From: Pandoraea terrae
Lineage (GTDB): Bacteria; Pseudomonadota; Gammaproteobacteria; Burkholderiales; Burkholderiaceae
Assembly (NCBI RefSeq): GCF_902459695.1
Contig: NZ_CABPRZ010000009.1
Span: 146,976-210,975, forward strand
Direction: 5' to 3'
Length of the DNA stretch: 64,000 bases
Shown: piece after piece, positions 18,353 to 28,489 of the stretch
How positions within the stretch are numbered: position 1 is the stretch's first letter
Layout: every line of letters starts with the position of its first letter
Notes under the pieces: model-generated
Seen by the model: the letters and a program-made list of their open reading frames with translations, nothing else
The model's database searches: none
What the model was told of the DNA's origin: nothing
Program-made: the position numbers and the translations under genes

Positions 18353-18820
18353 TTAACCTTCTCTAACCTTTTCCTTCGCCACCGCAGCGTCTTTCTGCTG
18401 AACCTGCTTGAAACGTGTTTCGAGATGGCTGAGGGCTTCGCTGAGCGCTTCGATCTGCTGGGCGTTCAGTCCATCCAGCGCATGATCGAAGAACGCGGCG
18501 CGACGCGGCATGGCTTCGTCAACGACCGCAAGACCCGCGGGCGTGAGCGTCACGTTCGTCAGCCGGTTATCGTTCTCGTCGGTGGCGCGCGAGAGCCAGC
18601 CGAGACTTTCCATGGCTTGCAGTTGGCGCGTGAGCGATGCCGGATCGAGGCGGCAGTGCTCGGCCAGAAACTTCTGCGAGGAGCGTCCGTGCTCGGACAG
18701 CGCGAGCAGGATGCGCCAGCGCGGCAGCGGATGGCCAACTTGCGAATCGAAGGCGGCCATCATGGCGCGATAGGTTTGGCCGAGTTGCTGGATCACGTTG
18801 AGTTTCTGTGGCGTAGGCAT
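18353..18820 (-). CDS. MarR-family regulator of the adjacent MFS pump
   Basis: A 155-residue MarR protein. The winged helix covers about residues 35-100: FLAEHCRLDPASLTRQLQAM is the recognition region and the wing reads ATDENDNRLTNVTLT. It starts three bases after the stop of the MFS gene on the same strand, so the two are co-transcribed and the regulator probably controls its own operon through the palindrome at 20436-20451. Helices at both ends fit the dimer interface. The ligand is unknown. Confidence 0.9.
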   Translation of the reverse strand: MPTPQKLNVIQQLGQTYRAMMAAFDSQVGHPLPRWRILLALSEHGRSSQKFLAEHCRLDPASLTRQLQAMESLGWLSRATDENDNRLTNVTLTPAGLAVVDEAMPRRAAFFDHALDGLNAQQIEALSEALSHLETRFKQVQQKDAAVAKEKVREG

Positions 18821-18823
18821 GAC

Positions 18824-20419
18824 TTACTCCCCGACCGGGGCGACGGGCTTGGCGCCGCGCGACAGGCGGATCGGCGGAACGCGGCGAACATACCACAAGC
18901 CGACAAGCGCGACGGCCATCGCAATCATCTGGCCGTTGTGAATCGCGGCGACGAGCGCCTGGCGCGCCGATTCGATCAGCGGTGCGCCGTCCTGCCCCAT
19001 GTGCGCGAGACGCGTCAGGAAGTCGTGTTGCGAGGCGGTGTTCACAAGGATTTGCGGATCCGTGAGCTCGGCGGCCCATTGCTTGCCGCCGCCGGCCTCC
19101 AGCGTCGCGGTGACGTGGCTCGTATAGCTGTGCTTGACCAGCGTGCCCACCAGCGCGGTGCCGAGCATCCCGCCGATCATGCGCACCGACTGTAGCAATG
19201 CGGTGGCAATGCCGAGGTGGGCGCGGCCAGCCGTTTCCTGCGCGAACACGGTGAGGTTGGGCATGACGAAGCCGAGCCCGAGCCCGGCGAGCAGCATGTA
19301 GCCGGCGACGAGGCCGTGCGGCGTGCCGCGATGTGTCGTGACAACCCCGGCGCAGGCGAGCGCCATCAGCAGGAAGCCGCCGTAGAGCATGACGTTCGGA
19401 TTTGGAATGCGTGTGACGATTCGCCCGTTGACGATGCTGCCCACGGTGATGCACACGACCATCGGCGTAATGAGGAGCCCGGCCTCTTGCGGCGCAAGGC
19501 CGAAGCCGCCTTGCAGCAGCAACGGCGCGTAGAACAGGATGCCGAACATTGTGAAGCCGGCAAACAGCGAGAGGACAAACAACGCGGCGAGGCTACGGTT
19601 GCGGAACATCTCGAATGGCAGAATCGGATGTGAGCAACGCGGCTCCCACCAGAGGAGTCCGATAAGCGCGGCAACACTGACGACCCCGAGCGCGACGACG
19701 GTGGGGGTGAAGCCATCGGTCGGGAGCCATTCGACGAGCATCTGCAGACCGCCGAGCGCGATGGCGATGAGCAGCGCGCCGGGCCAGTCGAGACCCGCCT
19801 TACCGTGTTCGCCGGAGCGCAAATGCGGCAGATGGCGCACAACGAACCAGAGGCTCAGCAAACCGACCGGCAGGTTGACGTAGAACACTGAGCGCCAGCC
19901 GTAGGCGCCGGTGAGAAAGCCGCCGAGCGACGGGCCAACGGCATTGGCAATGCCGAAAGCGGAGCTGAGCATGATCTGCCAGCGCAGGCGCACATGCGAG
20001 TCTGGGAACAGCTCGGGGATACAGGCGAAGGCGGTGCCGACGAGCATGCCGCCACCGATGCCTTGCAGCGCGCGGGCGACGACGAGGAACAGCATGCTGT
20101 TGGCGGCGCCGCACAGCACGGACGCCGCAGTGAAGATGACAATCGCGGCGATGACGAACGGCTTGCGCCCGTAAAAGTCGCCGAGCCGGCCGAAGATCGG
20201 GACGGTGATGACGGAGGTCAGCAGATACGCCGTGGCGACCCAGGCGTAGTACTCAAAGCCCTTGAGTTCGGCGACGACGGTCGGCAAGGCAGTGCCGACG
20301 ACGGTCTGATCGAGCGCCACCATCATGGTGACGAAACACACACCCAGCATGGCGAGCAGCGACTGCCGGAACGGCAGCACCTGACCCGCGGAATGCTGAG
20401 CGGAAGGCGTGGGGGACAT
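18824..20419 (-). CDS. MFS drug efflux transporter, DHA2 (EmrB/QacA) family
   Basis: A 531-residue protein with about 14 membrane segments. It carries DHA2 motifs: LDQTVVGTALPTVVAELKGF (motif D1-like, near residue 38), the loop GRLGDFYGRKP (motif A) and GPSLGGFLTGAYGWRSVFYV (motif C region). It should export hydrophobic toxic compounds by proton antiport. I start at the ATG at 20419 (MSPTPSAQHS). The frame continues 10 codons upstream to a TTG, but that would run into the palindrome. Co-transcribed with the marR gene downstream. Confidence 0.93.
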   Translation of the reverse strand: MSPTPSAQHSAGQVLPFRQSLLAMLGVCFVTMMVALDQTVVGTALPTVVAELKGFEYYAWVATAYLLTSVITVPIFGRLGDFYGRKPFVIAAIVIFTAASVLCGAANSMLFLVVARALQGIGGGMLVGTAFACIPELFPDSHVRLRWQIMLSSAFGIANAVGPSLGGFLTGAYGWRSVFYVNLPVGLLSLWFVVRHLPHLRSGEHGKAGLDWPGALLIAIALGGLQMLVEWLPTDGFTPTVVALGVVSVAALIGLLWWEPRCSHPILPFEMFRNRSLAALFVLSLFAGFTMFGILFYAPLLLQGGFGLAPQEAGLLITPMVVCITVGSIVNGRIVTRIPNPNVMLYGGFLLMALACAGVVTTHRGTPHGLVAGYMLLAGLGLGFVMPNLTVFAQETAGRAHLGIATALLQSVRMIGGMLGTALVGTLVKHSYTSHVTATLEAGGGKQWAAELTDPQILVNTASQHDFLTRLAHMGQDGAPLIESARQALVAAIHNGQMIAMAVALVGLWYVRRVPPIRLSRGAKPVAPVGE

Positions 20420-20435
20420 TTTTGGATCTATCAAC

Positions 20436-20451
20436 GATTGATATATCAATC
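20436..20451. promoter_or_regulatory. 16-base perfect palindrome, probable MarR operator
   Basis: GATTGATATATCAATC is a perfect palindrome, 17 bases upstream of the MFS start codon. Size, AT-rich core and place at the start of an MFS-marR operon are what is expected of a MarR-family operator. Binding is inferred. Confidence 0.7.
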
Positions 20452-20485
20452 ATTTTAGCACAGTCCGACACCTTCCGTTGCGCCC

Positions 20486-21871
20486 TCAGCATTCGATGAT
20501 GTTGACGGCAAGACCGCCGCGCGCGGTCTCCTTGTACTTCGTCTTCATGTCAGCGCCCGTCTCCCGCATTGTCTTGATGACCTTGTCGAGACTGACGTGG
20601 TGGATTCCGTCTCCATGCAATGCCATCCGCGCGGCGTTGATGGCTTTCACCGAGGCGACCGCATTTCGCTCAATGCACGGAATTTGTACCAGTCCGCCAA
20701 CCGGATCGCAGGTGAGGCCGAGATGATGCTCCATGCCGATCTCGGCAGCATTCTCGACCTGCTCGGGTGTGCCGCCCATCACCGCGCACAGGCCAGCCGC
20801 CGCCATGGAGCATGCGACACCCACCTCCCCCTGGCATCCGACTTCAGCGCCGGAGATGGATGCGTTCTCTTTGTACAGGATGCCAATCGCCGCCGCCGTC
20901 AGCAGGAATTCGACGATCCCGTGCTCTGATGCACCGGGGACGAACTTCAGGTAGTACTGCAGCACTGCAGGAATGATCCCCGCTGCACCGTTTGTCGGGG
21001 CAGTCACTACCCTGCCTCCCGATGCGTTCTCTTCGTTCACGGCAAGCGCGAAGAGATTGACCCAGTCAATCGCATCAAGCGGATCCGAGGCATCAGGACT
21101 ACGTGACTGGAGTCGCCGAGCCAGTGCCGCTGCCCGCCTGCGTACTTTGAGGGGTCCGGGCAGTGTGCCCTCCGCCTCGCACCCCCGCTTTATGCAAGCC
21201 TGCATGACGCTCCAGATCTCGAGAAGCCCGGCGTCCGTGTCGCCATCGTCGCGCCACAGCCTTTCATTGCGATGCATCACTTCGGCAATACTGAGGCCGT
21301 GAAGGCGGGTCAATGCCAACAGTTCTTCCGCAGTCCTGAACGGGAACGGCAGGCCGCTGGCGTCCGTAGACGAGCGAGAATCCGGCGTCGCGTTGGTCAT
21401 CAGCGCCTCGCCGACGACAAAGCCTCCTCCCACAGAGTAGTAGGTCGCCAGGTGCAAGGATTCGCCCCGCACATCCAGGGCGGTGAAGCGCATCCCGTTC
21501 GCATGGAGGGGTAGGGCCCGACGATGGAACTGCATATCCCGGCGCTCGTCGAAGCCCACGCGATGCCTTCCGGCCAGGCAAAGGCTCCGCGCACTGCGAA
21601 TGCTTGCCACGATGCCCGGCACCGCGTCCACGTCGACGGTATCCGGTTCGTGACCGGAGAGGCCGAGAAGCACCGCAACGTCGCTGCCGTGGCCCTTTCC
21701 CGTGGCGCCGAGTGATCCGTATAACTCCGCCCGCACGCCATGGACGCGCGGGATCAAATCCTTATCCTCAAGCGCACGCACGAAGGTGAGCGCCGCGCGC
21801 ATCGGTCCGACGGTGTGGGAACTGGAAGGACCAATGCCAATCTTGAACAGATCGAATACGCTGACTGCCAC
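20486..21871 (-). CDS. sdaA: L-serine dehydratase (iron-sulphur type)
   Basis: A 461-residue single-chain serine deaminase that turns L-serine into pyruvate and ammonia. It starts [24 protein letters not shown] sequence, the beta-domain signature. The alpha domain has the cysteines for the 4Fe-4S cluster ([20 protein letters not shown] and [15 protein letters not shown]). The ATG-less start is a GTG at 21871 with GGAGG six bases upstream. The frame is open further up but overlaps the preceding gene. It is the last gene of the aap run, 13 bases after the SHMT-like gene. It is cytoplasmic. Confidence 0.94.
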   Translation of the reverse strand: MAVSVFDLFKIGIGPSSSHTVGPMRAALTFVRALEDKDLIPRVHGVRAELYGSLGATGKGHGSDVAVLLGLSGHEPDTVDVDAVPGIVASIRSARSLCLAGRHRVGFDERRDMQFHRRALPLHANGMRFTALDVRGESLHLATYYSVGGGFVVGEALMTNATPDSRSSTDASGLPFPFRTAEELLALTRLHGLSIAEVMHRNERLWRDDGDTDAGLLEIWSVMQACIKRGCEAEGTLPGPLKVRRRAAALARRLQSRSPDASDPLDAIDWVNLFALAVNEENASGGRVVTAPTNGAAGIIPAVLQYYLKFVPGASEHGIVEFLLTAAAIGILYKENASISGAEVGCQGEVGVACSMAAAGLCAVMGGTPEQVENAAEIGMEHHLGLTCDPVGGLVQIPCIERNAVASVKAINAARMALHGDGIHHVSLDKVIKTMRETGADMKTKYKETARGGLAVNIIEC

Positions 21872-21884
21872 GGGGACCTCCGCC

Positions 21885-23201
21885 TTAGCGCAGATAATGC
21901 AGCTTGTTGAACTGGCTGCGATAGTCGCTGACAGCGGGCGCGATAGCCTCCGGCGCCTGACGCCCGAGCAGCACATCGGCAATGAACTTTGCCAACTGCG
22001 GCATGTGCTCGCAGCGCATGCCCCAACGGACCAGTTCCGGGGTGCCCATGCGCAGCCCGTTGACGTCCCCGTCGATTTCGGGAAGCGGCAGGCCGATTCC
22101 GCATGCCAGGATGTTGGCACGTCGCAGCAGCTTGGCCATTGCCTGGCCGCCGCCGAACGGGTGTGCCTCCACGGCAAACTGATGCGACGTGGTGATGCCG
22201 CGATCCCGTGCGAAGACCGGCAATCCCTCGTCAACCAGCGCCTGACCGAATGCCTTGCTGGTCCGCACCATCTCAGCAGCGTATTCACGACCGTGGACCT
22301 GCCAGTCCAGCATCGTCATGGCGATCGACGCCGAGCGCGCCGCGTCGAAGTTGGCCGTCATCCCGGGGTAGGCGACCGCATCGAGGCGCTTGGCAATGTC
22401 CGCGTCATTGGTGACGATCAGGCCACCGGCAGCGCCTGCCAGGCTCTTGTACGTGCTCATCGTCATCAGATGCGCACCTTCGTCAAGCGGAAGCTGCCAG
22501 GCGTGACCGGCGATCAGTCCGCAGAGGTGCGCCGCATCGAACAGGACGATCGCGCCGATCTCGTCGGCAATCTCCCGTACTTCCTTGATCGGGTGCGGGA
22601 ACAGGTTCAGGCTGTTCCCGATCGTGATCATCCTTGGCCTCAGCCGCCTGGCGTCTTCGCGCAGTTTGTTGACGTCGACGGTGTAGCGGTCCGCATCAAA
22701 CGCCATCAGATAGGGCTTGACCCCGTACATGCCGGCTGCGCCAATGGCGTGGTGGCTGAAATGGCCGCCGACCGTTGCGCTTGGCACGAAGACGGTATCG
22801 CCCGGCCGTGCTGCGATCATGTATGCGTACAAATTGGCAAGCGCGCCCGATGCCACACGAATCTCCGCGTACTGCGCCGCAAACACCTCGGCAACCAGTT
22901 CCGCCGCGAGAATCTCGATTTTCTCGACGCCTTCGAGCCCCATCTCGTACTTGTCGCCGGGATAGCCCAACGACGGGCGCGATCCCACGCCCGACGCCAG
23001 GAGCGCCTCTGCCTTGGGGCTGATCGCATTCGTTGCCGGGTTCAGGTTAAAGCAATCGCGCTCATGAATGACGCGGTTCTCCTCGACGAAGGCGAGCAGG
23101 TCGCGCTCGTTCTGGTCAGGCGTCTGGGCAGCAAAGCGTTGAGCCAGGGCGTGGATGTAGTGCTCGGGGCCTTCCGGCACCCACGGACGGGGATTCAGCA
23201 T
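21885..23201 (-). CDS. Divergent serine hydroxymethyltransferase-like PLP enzyme
   Basis: A 438-residue fold-type I PLP enzyme of the SHMT family. Key spots: [20 protein letters not shown] (78-97), [12 protein letters not shown] (117-127), [12 protein letters not shown] with D222 and H225, and the Schiff-base lysine K252 in [12 protein letters not shown]. These motifs differ from housekeeping GlyA (which has the TTTHKTLRGPRGG type), so it may act on another beta-hydroxy or alpha-methyl amino acid, or work without folate. It lies between an amino-acid ABC transporter and serine dehydratase, which fits a catabolic role making or consuming serine. The exact reaction is not certain. Confidence 0.82.
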   Translation of the reverse strand: MLNPRPWVPEGPEHYIHALAQRFAAQTPDQNERDLLAFVEENRVIHERDCFNLNPATNAISPKAEALLASGVGSRPSLGYPGDKYEMGLEGVEKIEILAAELVAEVFAAQYAEIRVASGALANLYAYMIAARPGDTVFVPSATVGGHFSHHAIGAAGMYGVKPYLMAFDADRYTVDVNKLREDARRLRPRMITIGNSLNLFPHPIKEVREIADEIGAIVLFDAAHLCGLIAGHAWQLPLDEGAHLMTMSTYKSLAGAAGGLIVTNDADIAKRLDAVAYPGMTANFDAARSASIAMTMLDWQVHGREYAAEMVRTSKAFGQALVDEGLPVFARDRGITTSHQFAVEAHPFGGGQAMAKLLRRANILACGIGLPLPEIDGDVNGLRMGTPELVRWGMRCEHMPQLAKFIADVLLGRQAPEAIAPAVSDYRSQFNKLHYLR

Positions 23202-23237
23202 GGGAAACTCCTCTAGGTAAGTCAGTTCGTACCGATG

Positions 23238-23996
23238 TCAGTGCTTGAGTACACGGCCAAGAAATGCGCGGGTCCGCTCCTCTTTGGGTGCATCGAATAT
23301 TTGTGCGGGCGTGCCTTGTTCGAGCACATTCCCCCGGTCAATGAAGACGACGCGATTGGCAACCTCTCGTGCAAAGCCCATTTCATGGGTGACGATCATC
23401 ATGGTCATGCCTTCCGCGGCAAGCTCGCGCATCACATCCAGGACCTCTCCGACCATCTCCGGATCGAGGGCGGAAGTGGGCTCATCGAACAGCATGACCT
23501 CCGGTTCCATGGCCAGCGCCCGCGCGATGGCTACGCGCTGCTGCTGTCCGCCTGACAACTGTCCCGGGTACTTCTGCGCATGCTCGGCGAGGCCTACGCG
23601 ATCGAGCAGTTTCATCGCGACGGCTTCCGCCTCGGCCTGCGGCTTGCGCTTGACACGCATCGGTGCGAGACAGATGTTCTCCAGAACAGTCTTGTGCGGG
23701 AACAAATTGAATTGTTGGAAAACCATGCCGACGCGCTGCCGTACTCCCGCCAGGCGCTTTTCCTCACCCAGTTCACGGTCTGCCTCGCAGGGCAGTTCGC
23801 ACCCGTGCACCACGATCTGCCCCTTCTGGAATACCTCCAGCCCATTGACACAGCGAATCAACGTGGACTTCCCGGAGCCGCTCGCGCCAATGATGACAAG
23901 GACTTCCCCCCGCGCTACCTCGAGATTGAGCTCGCGCAGGATATGGGCGGTACCGAAATACTTGTCGACGTTGCGCAACTGAACGATTGGTGTCAT
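23238..23996 (-). CDS. aapP: Amino-acid ABC transporter ATP-binding protein
   Basis: A 252-residue ATPase of the polar amino-acid uptake (GlnQ/AapP) type. Walker [10 protein letters not shown] (37-45), the Q-loop, signature LSGGQQQR near 152 and Walker [13 protein letters not shown] are all intact. AGGAG lies before the ATG at 23996. It starts 13 bases after the aapM gene ends and is followed by the SHMT-like gene after 36 bases. It drives import together with the two permeases and the binding protein. Confidence 0.95.
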   Translation of the reverse strand: MTPIVQLRNVDKYFGTAHILRELNLEVARGEVLVIIGASGSGKSTLIRCVNGLEVFQKGQIVVHGCELPCEADRELGEEKRLAGVRQRVGMVFQQFNLFPHKTVLENICLAPMRVKRKPQAEAEAVAMKLLDRVGLAEHAQKYPGQLSGGQQQRVAIARALAMEPEVMLFDEPTSALDPEMVGEVLDVMRELAAEGMTMMIVTHEMGFAREVANRVVFIDRGNVLEQGTPAQIFDAPKEERTRAFLGRVLKH

Positions 23997-24009
23997 TGCG
24001 GGCTCCTGT

Positions 24010-25149
24010 TTAGCGATGACCGGCAGCCATCCTGAACTCGAGGCGCCGTGCGCCATAAGTGATCAGGGAGGAGACGGTGAGATAGACGGCGAACATGAAC
24101 AGATAGATCTCGTAGGTCCGGCCATTCGCCTGCGGATCGACAAGGACCATCTGGCCGGCGCGCAGGAAGTCCGTCAGTCCGATAATGAAGAGCAGCGGCA
24201 CGGTATTGAAGATATCCAGCACATTGCCAACCAGCGCAGGTGTGACCACGCGAAGGGCCTGCGGCAGCACCACATCCCGGCTGGTCTGGGCGGTACTCAT
24301 TCCGAGCGACGCCGCGGCCTCCGTTTGTCCGCGCGGCACGCTCTGCAGGCCGCTGCGTACGTACTCGGCAACGTAGGCGGCGAAGAACAGCGTGAAGGCG
24401 ACAAGTCCGCGGGCCAGATCCGGTACAGGGCTCTCCGGCGCCAACAGCGGCGTCACCACCCAGATCCAATACACGATCAGAATCAGAGGGAGGGAGCGCA
24501 TCAGTTCGATGTAGCCGGTGCACAGCACCCTGGCGCTCGCGTACCGGCTCCGGCGCCCAAAGGCGAGGAAAACGCCCAAGGGAATGCTGAGTACCGATGC
24601 GAGCAACGTGACCAGGACACTCATCAGCAGACCACCCCAGTGCTCCATGCCGACCGGTGCAAGCGCAACACCGACGGCGGCAACGGCGGCCAGCCATGCG
24701 GGGCCCAGCGCTTTGGTCGTCGTCCGGAGGACTGCGTCGAAGCGGGAGACGACATACCACGGCAGAATTCCCGCCGCCAGACAGGCGAGAGAGGCGCTGA
24801 GGCGATCCAGGCCTGCAAGCAGGCAAGCCACGGCAGCCGCGACGACGGCGCCCGCCAACAGGACAAGGCGCCGGGGCCGCGCCACCAGACCGAGCGTTGC
24901 CCCGGTCATCACCGCCAGGATGCTCGCCGCAAACCAGGCGCGTCCGGTGTACTCGCCGGGAAAAGTTCCCACCATCAGCACGCGTAGGTTGTCCGCGACG
25001 ATGGCCCACTTCGCCTGCGTCAGTGCCCATTCACCGAGGCGCCAGCCGAACGCCAGCGTCACAGGGATGAAGACCACGGACAGCAAGGTGTCAAACGGAC
25101 TGGCGAACAGGTTGACCCGGCACCAGCGCACGAGACCGTTGTTGCTCAT
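24010..25149 (-). CDS. aapM: Amino-acid ABC transporter permease (AapM type)
   Basis: A 379-residue permease with a long N-terminal part of extra membrane segments (about residues 20-150) before the conserved transporter domain, as in AapM. The EAA loop reads [22 protein letters not shown] near residues 285-310. The ATG at 25149 overlaps the aapQ stop (ATGA), so translation is coupled. It forms the inner-membrane channel with AapQ. Confidence 0.93.
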   Translation of the reverse strand: MSNNGLVRWCRVNLFASPFDTLLSVVFIPVTLAFGWRLGEWALTQAKWAIVADNLRVLMVGTFPGEYTGRAWFAASILAVMTGATLGLVARPRRLVLLAGAVVAAAVACLLAGLDRLSASLACLAAGILPWYVVSRFDAVLRTTTKALGPAWLAAVAAVGVALAPVGMEHWGGLLMSVLVTLLASVLSIPLGVFLAFGRRSRYASARVLCTGYIELMRSLPLILIVYWIWVVTPLLAPESPVPDLARGLVAFTLFFAAYVAEYVRSGLQSVPRGQTEAAASLGMSTAQTSRDVVLPQALRVVTPALVGNVLDIFNTVPLLFIIGLTDFLRAGQMVLVDPQANGRTYEIYLFMFAVYLTVSSLITYGARRLEFRMAAGHR

Positions 25150-26339
25150 TTCACACCCCCTTTGGCCACGATGCGGCGATTGAGAAGGTTCACGCACGCG
25201 CTGATGCTCCAGCTCAGAACGAGGTAGGCCAGCATCACCACGATCACGCCTTCCAGGCTACGGCCCGACTGGTTCGCGACAGTGCCGTACACGTTGAACA
25301 GGTCCGGATAACCGATCGCAATGCCAAGCGAAGACGTCTTGGCCAGACTGATGTACTGGTTGCCAAAGGCCGGCAGCACCACCCGGAATACCTGCGGCAC
25401 CACGACATCGCGATACGTCGTGCGACGACTCATGCCGAGCGCAGCCGACGCCTCCCATTGGCCACGGGCGAGCGCCAGGATGGCACCGCGTACGATTTCC
25501 GCGATGAAGGCAGCCGTGTAGACCGTCAAGCCCAGCAGGAGCGCGACAAACTCAGGGGAAAGGGACAGTCCGTCCTGCACAACGAAACCCTTGACCATGG
25601 GAACGGTTCGGACCAGGGGGAATCCCAGTGCGAACGAGATGGCCACCGCAGCCAGTCCCGCAGCCAGCAGCCGCCAGCGGAACTTGCGCAAGGCAGCGGC
25701 GCCCGCCAACAGGACGCATCCGCCGATCAAGGCCCAGGCTGCCGCGGCGGAGGCGTCCGGGGCTATTGCGAGTCCTGGCAGGAAAATGCCCTGTCGGCTG
25801 GCGATCAGCCCGCCGTACCAGCGCACGGCATTGTCAAGCAGTGGAAGCTTGAGCACCACGGCAAAGTACCAGAACACCAGTTGAATCAGCATCGGCGTAT
25901 TGCGCAGCAACTCGACGACACCGAACGACAATTGCCGGACGAGCCAGTTGTGGGCGACTCGCCCCATCCCGAGAAGTACGCCGAGGATGGTGCTGAGAAC
26001 GATCGCAAGGCTGGCCACTTTCAGCGTATTGACGAAGCCGGCAAGCAGCGCGTCGGCATTGCTGTCGTTGGACTGGAATGCACGTATGCCGTCGGATACC
26101 ACGACAAGTCCTTCGCTGATGTCAAATCCCGCCGCCTGCTTCAGAAAGCCCATGTCGAAGGCGATCCCGTTGCGTGCGAGACCCGCTCGCACGCTGAGTG
26201 CGAACCACGCGATTATCGCCAGGACGGCAAGCACGATTGCGGCTTGCTTGATCGCGTACAGGGCTTTGCGTCGAGTCCGCACGCGCGGTGTCAGCAGACC
26301 GCCTGTGGCAGGCGGCGAGAGCGTCATCGGTTGTTCCAT
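25146..26339 (-). CDS. aapQ: Amino-acid ABC transporter permease (AapQ type)
   Basis: A 397-residue permease with N-terminal helix at about residues 28-50 and a large periplasmic/extra-helix region before the C-terminal domain. The EAA loop reads ASAALGMSRRTTYRDVVVPQ near residues 305-325. GGAGGGG lies seven bases before the ATG at 26339. The frame is open 25 codons upstream but overlaps the binding-protein gene without a good site. It pairs with AapM. Confidence 0.93.
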   Translation of the reverse strand: MEQPMTLSPPATGGLLTPRVRTRRKALYAIKQAAIVLAVLAIIAWFALSVRAGLARNGIAFDMGFLKQAAGFDISEGLVVVSDGIRAFQSNDSNADALLAGFVNTLKVASLAIVLSTILGVLLGMGRVAHNWLVRQLSFGVVELLRNTPMLIQLVFWYFAVVLKLPLLDNAVRWYGGLIASRQGIFLPGLAIAPDASAAAAWALIGGCVLLAGAAALRKFRWRLLAAGLAAVAISFALGFPLVRTVPMVKGFVVQDGLSLSPEFVALLLGLTVYTAAFIAEIVRGAILALARGQWEASAALGMSRRTTYRDVVVPQVFRVVLPAFGNQYISLAKTSSLGIAIGYPDLFNVYGTVANQSGRSLEGVIVVMLAYLVLSWSISACVNLLNRRIVAKGGVK

Positions 26340-26371
26340 GGTGTGTCCCCTCCGAAGTGCGCCGACCAGCC

Positions 26372-27415
26372 TCAGATCCAGGGCGGTGAGTACACTGCAC
26401 CACCCTCGTACCACGGCGCATTCAACGTGCCTTTCCGGCCGATCGGGTAAGGCGTGCCGGGCCCGAGGTTGCGGTTGTAAATCTCGCTGTAGTTGCCGAC
26501 CTGGCTAACGATCTTCGCTACAAAGTCTGCGGGAAGCCCGAAGTCCGGCCCGAAGCTGCCATTGACGCCCAGGAACTTCTGCACGAACGGATCCCTGGAT
26601 TTCAGCGCCTGCGCTACGGACTTCGAGTCGATCTTGCTTTCCTCGGCCTGGAATGTCGCGAACATGATCCAGCGCAGCGCATTGCGCCAGCGGGAATCGT
26701 TGGCGACGGTGAAGCCGGCGAATGGGGACTTGTCGAGCGACTCGGGAAGAATGTTGTAGTCCTGCGGCTTCGGCGCGTTTGCCTTCCACGACGCAAGGGC
26801 CGAGCGGTCGGTGCTCATGCCGTTACATCGACCGGACTCCATCGCCGCAAATAGCTTCTCGAGGTTCTCGTAGGTCAGGACCTTGGTGGACGGACTCCAC
26901 CCCTCGGCCTTGATGTAGGCGGACAGCGTCTGTTCCGTCGCGGATCCTTGTGTCGTGCAGAGGGTGGCGCCGTTCAGATCCTTGACACTCTTGATCTTGT
27001 CGCCTTTCACCATCACCCCGTTCCCGTCGTAAAAATAGATCGGCAGGAAGTCGACGGTAATCGCAGATTCGCGTCCCGGCTTGACCGTGGTATGCGCAAA
27101 CACGACATCGACCTGGTTGGTCTGGACCGCATTAAACCGGCTCTTGTCTGTCACGACGACGAACTTCACCTTCTTTGCATCGCCCAGGACAGCAGCCGCG
27201 ACGGCTCTGCACATATCGACGTCGAGCCCCTCAAGGTGTCCCGTCTTCGTGTTCAGGTAACCAAAGCCCGGCGCGGCATTGTCCGTCCCGCAATTGAGGA
27301 CGCCACGTTGCTTGACCTTATCCAGCAGGGAGGGCGCAGCGTGCGCCGGCGCGGCGGCAACGGCTGCGAAGGCGGCGGCAATCAGGCCGCGAAGGATGTT
27401 TACCGCAATCTTCAT
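26372..27415 (-). CDS. aapJ: Amino-acid ABC transporter periplasmic binding protein
   Basis: A 347-residue family 3 solute-binding protein. A signal peptide covers residues 1-26 (cut after AHA). The ligand-binding core includes RGVLNCGTDNAAPGFG, LDVDMCRAVAAAVLGD and a conserved TTQGSATEQTLSAY. The family (AapJ/BztA) binds polar L-amino acids broadly. It is the first gene of the six-gene run aapJQMP, SHMT-like, sdaA. It is transcribed away from the lysR gene at 27556, which is the likely regulator. Confidence 0.94.
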   Translation of the reverse strand: MKIAVNILRGLIAAAFAAVAAAPAHAAPSLLDKVKQRGVLNCGTDNAAPGFGYLNTKTGHLEGLDVDMCRAVAAAVLGDAKKVKFVVVTDKSRFNAVQTNQVDVVFAHTTVKPGRESAITVDFLPIYFYDGNGVMVKGDKIKSVKDLNGATLCTTQGSATEQTLSAYIKAEGWSPSTKVLTYENLEKLFAAMESGRCNGMSTDRSALASWKANAPKPQDYNILPESLDKSPFAGFTVANDSRWRNALRWIMFATFQAEESKIDSKSVAQALKSRDPFVQKFLGVNGSFGPDFGLPADFVAKIVSQVGNYSEIYNRNLGPGTPYPIGRKGTLNAPWYEGGAVYSPPWI

Positions 27416-27555
27416 GTCTGGCTCCTGTTCTCAAGTGGGGGTGACGGCAAGACTCATTAAAGAAGATTGGTATAGTTACGTCTACTGATGTTTTCTTATT
27501 TGATGCGTTAGAAAAACTGTTCAGTTATTGCGGGTATTTACCTAAGGGTTTTCGC
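27416..27555. promoter_or_regulatory. Divergent aapJ / lysR control region
   Basis: A 140-base AT-rich gap between two divergent starts. AGGAG precedes aapJ. On the aapJ strand a TATACC sequence could serve as a -10 box. LysR proteins normally act in such a gap, but I cannot fix a T-N11-A box with confidence. Confidence 0.5.
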
Positions 27556-28461
27556 ATGGATCTGGCGCGTTTGAAGATACTGAGAGAGCTGTCCCGGTGC
27601 GGCACCATGGCGGCGGCCGGGGAAGCGCTGTCCCTGTCGCCCTCTGCCATTTCCCAGCAGATTGCCCAGCTCGAGCTTGAGGCGGGCGTGAGCCTTACGG
27701 AGCGGCGCGGGCGTGGCGTGATACTGACGCCCGCCGGCGAGGCTCTGGTCGGCTATGCCGAGCGCGTGATGGTGGTGTTGGACGAAGCCAAATCGGAAAT
27801 GGCCCAACTGAAACGCGAGATCGCTGGGGACCTGCGCGTCGCCGCCTTCCCCTCAATCGCATCGGTGGTCATTCCGCAGACAATTACGGCATTGCGGCAA
27901 GTGTTTCCCAGGCTTCACGTCATCCTGGACGAGATGGAACCCATGGATGGTCTGGCAGCCCTCAGATCGTGGCGTGCCGACGTCGCCCTGATCGACGATC
28001 TTTCGATCCTGCTCGAAGGCAAGCAGGCGGGCATTAGCCGCGTACCGCTCGCCGAAGACGTGCTCTATGCATTACTTCCCGACCACCACCCGCTCGCGCG
28101 CAGGCATTCCATTTCCGTGACGGACCTCAAGCACGAGTCCTGGGCGCTCGACTCGACATCCAGTGCGTTTGGAGATTTCATCATGAACCTCTGCCGCCGA
28201 ACAGGATTCGAACCGGAACTGAATGCAAGCTGCAAGGGCTTCGAAATGGTTGCAGCGATGGTGTCGGCCGGTTGTTCCGTATCCGTGGCACCAGGCCTGA
28301 GGTTAACGAAAAAGATTATTGGTGTGCGAGCGGTCAAGTTGAGACCCGAGGCTCGCCGCAAGATTTCGGTGGCATACCGCAGTGGTGAAAAGGAGCATCC
28401 TGCGGTGAAGGTATTCCTCGAGGAACTCCTGCGGTCTGCGGCGCGCCTTGGCGTTCATTAG
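27556..28461 (+). CDS. LysR-family regulator, probably of the aap-serine operon
   Basis: A 301-residue LysR protein. The N-terminal helix-turn-helix (residues 3-60) reads MDLARLKILRELSRCGTMAA and later LSLSPSAISQQIAQLELEAG. The C-terminal effector domain spans about 88-295. It is divergent from aapJ with a 140-base gap, the classic position for control of that operon. Its inducer may be the imported amino acid or a breakdown product. The start ATG at 27556 is the only sensible one. Confidence 0.9.
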   Translation: MDLARLKILRELSRCGTMAAAGEALSLSPSAISQQIAQLELEAGVSLTERRGRGVILTPAGEALVGYAERVMVVLDEAKSEMAQLKREIAGDLRVAAFPSIASVVIPQTITALRQVFPRLHVILDEMEPMDGLAALRSWRADVALIDDLSILLEGKQAGISRVPLAEDVLYALLPDHHPLARRHSISVTDLKHESWALDSTSSAFGDFIMNLCRRTGFEPELNASCKGFEMVAAMVSAGCSVSVAPGLRLTKKIIGVRAVKLRPEARRKISVAYRSGEKEHPAVKVFLEELLRSAARLGVH

Positions 28462-28489
28462 ATTCCCTGTGCCAGCAGGCGTACGCGGT

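Noticed and set aside
21872..22288. N-terminal extension of serine dehydratase
   Set aside because: It overlaps the SHMT-like gene in another frame. The GTG at 21871 has GGAGG upstream and begins the conserved domain.
23202..23237. Possible glycine riboswitch before the SHMT-like gene
   Set aside because: The gap is only 36 bases, too short for a riboswitch.
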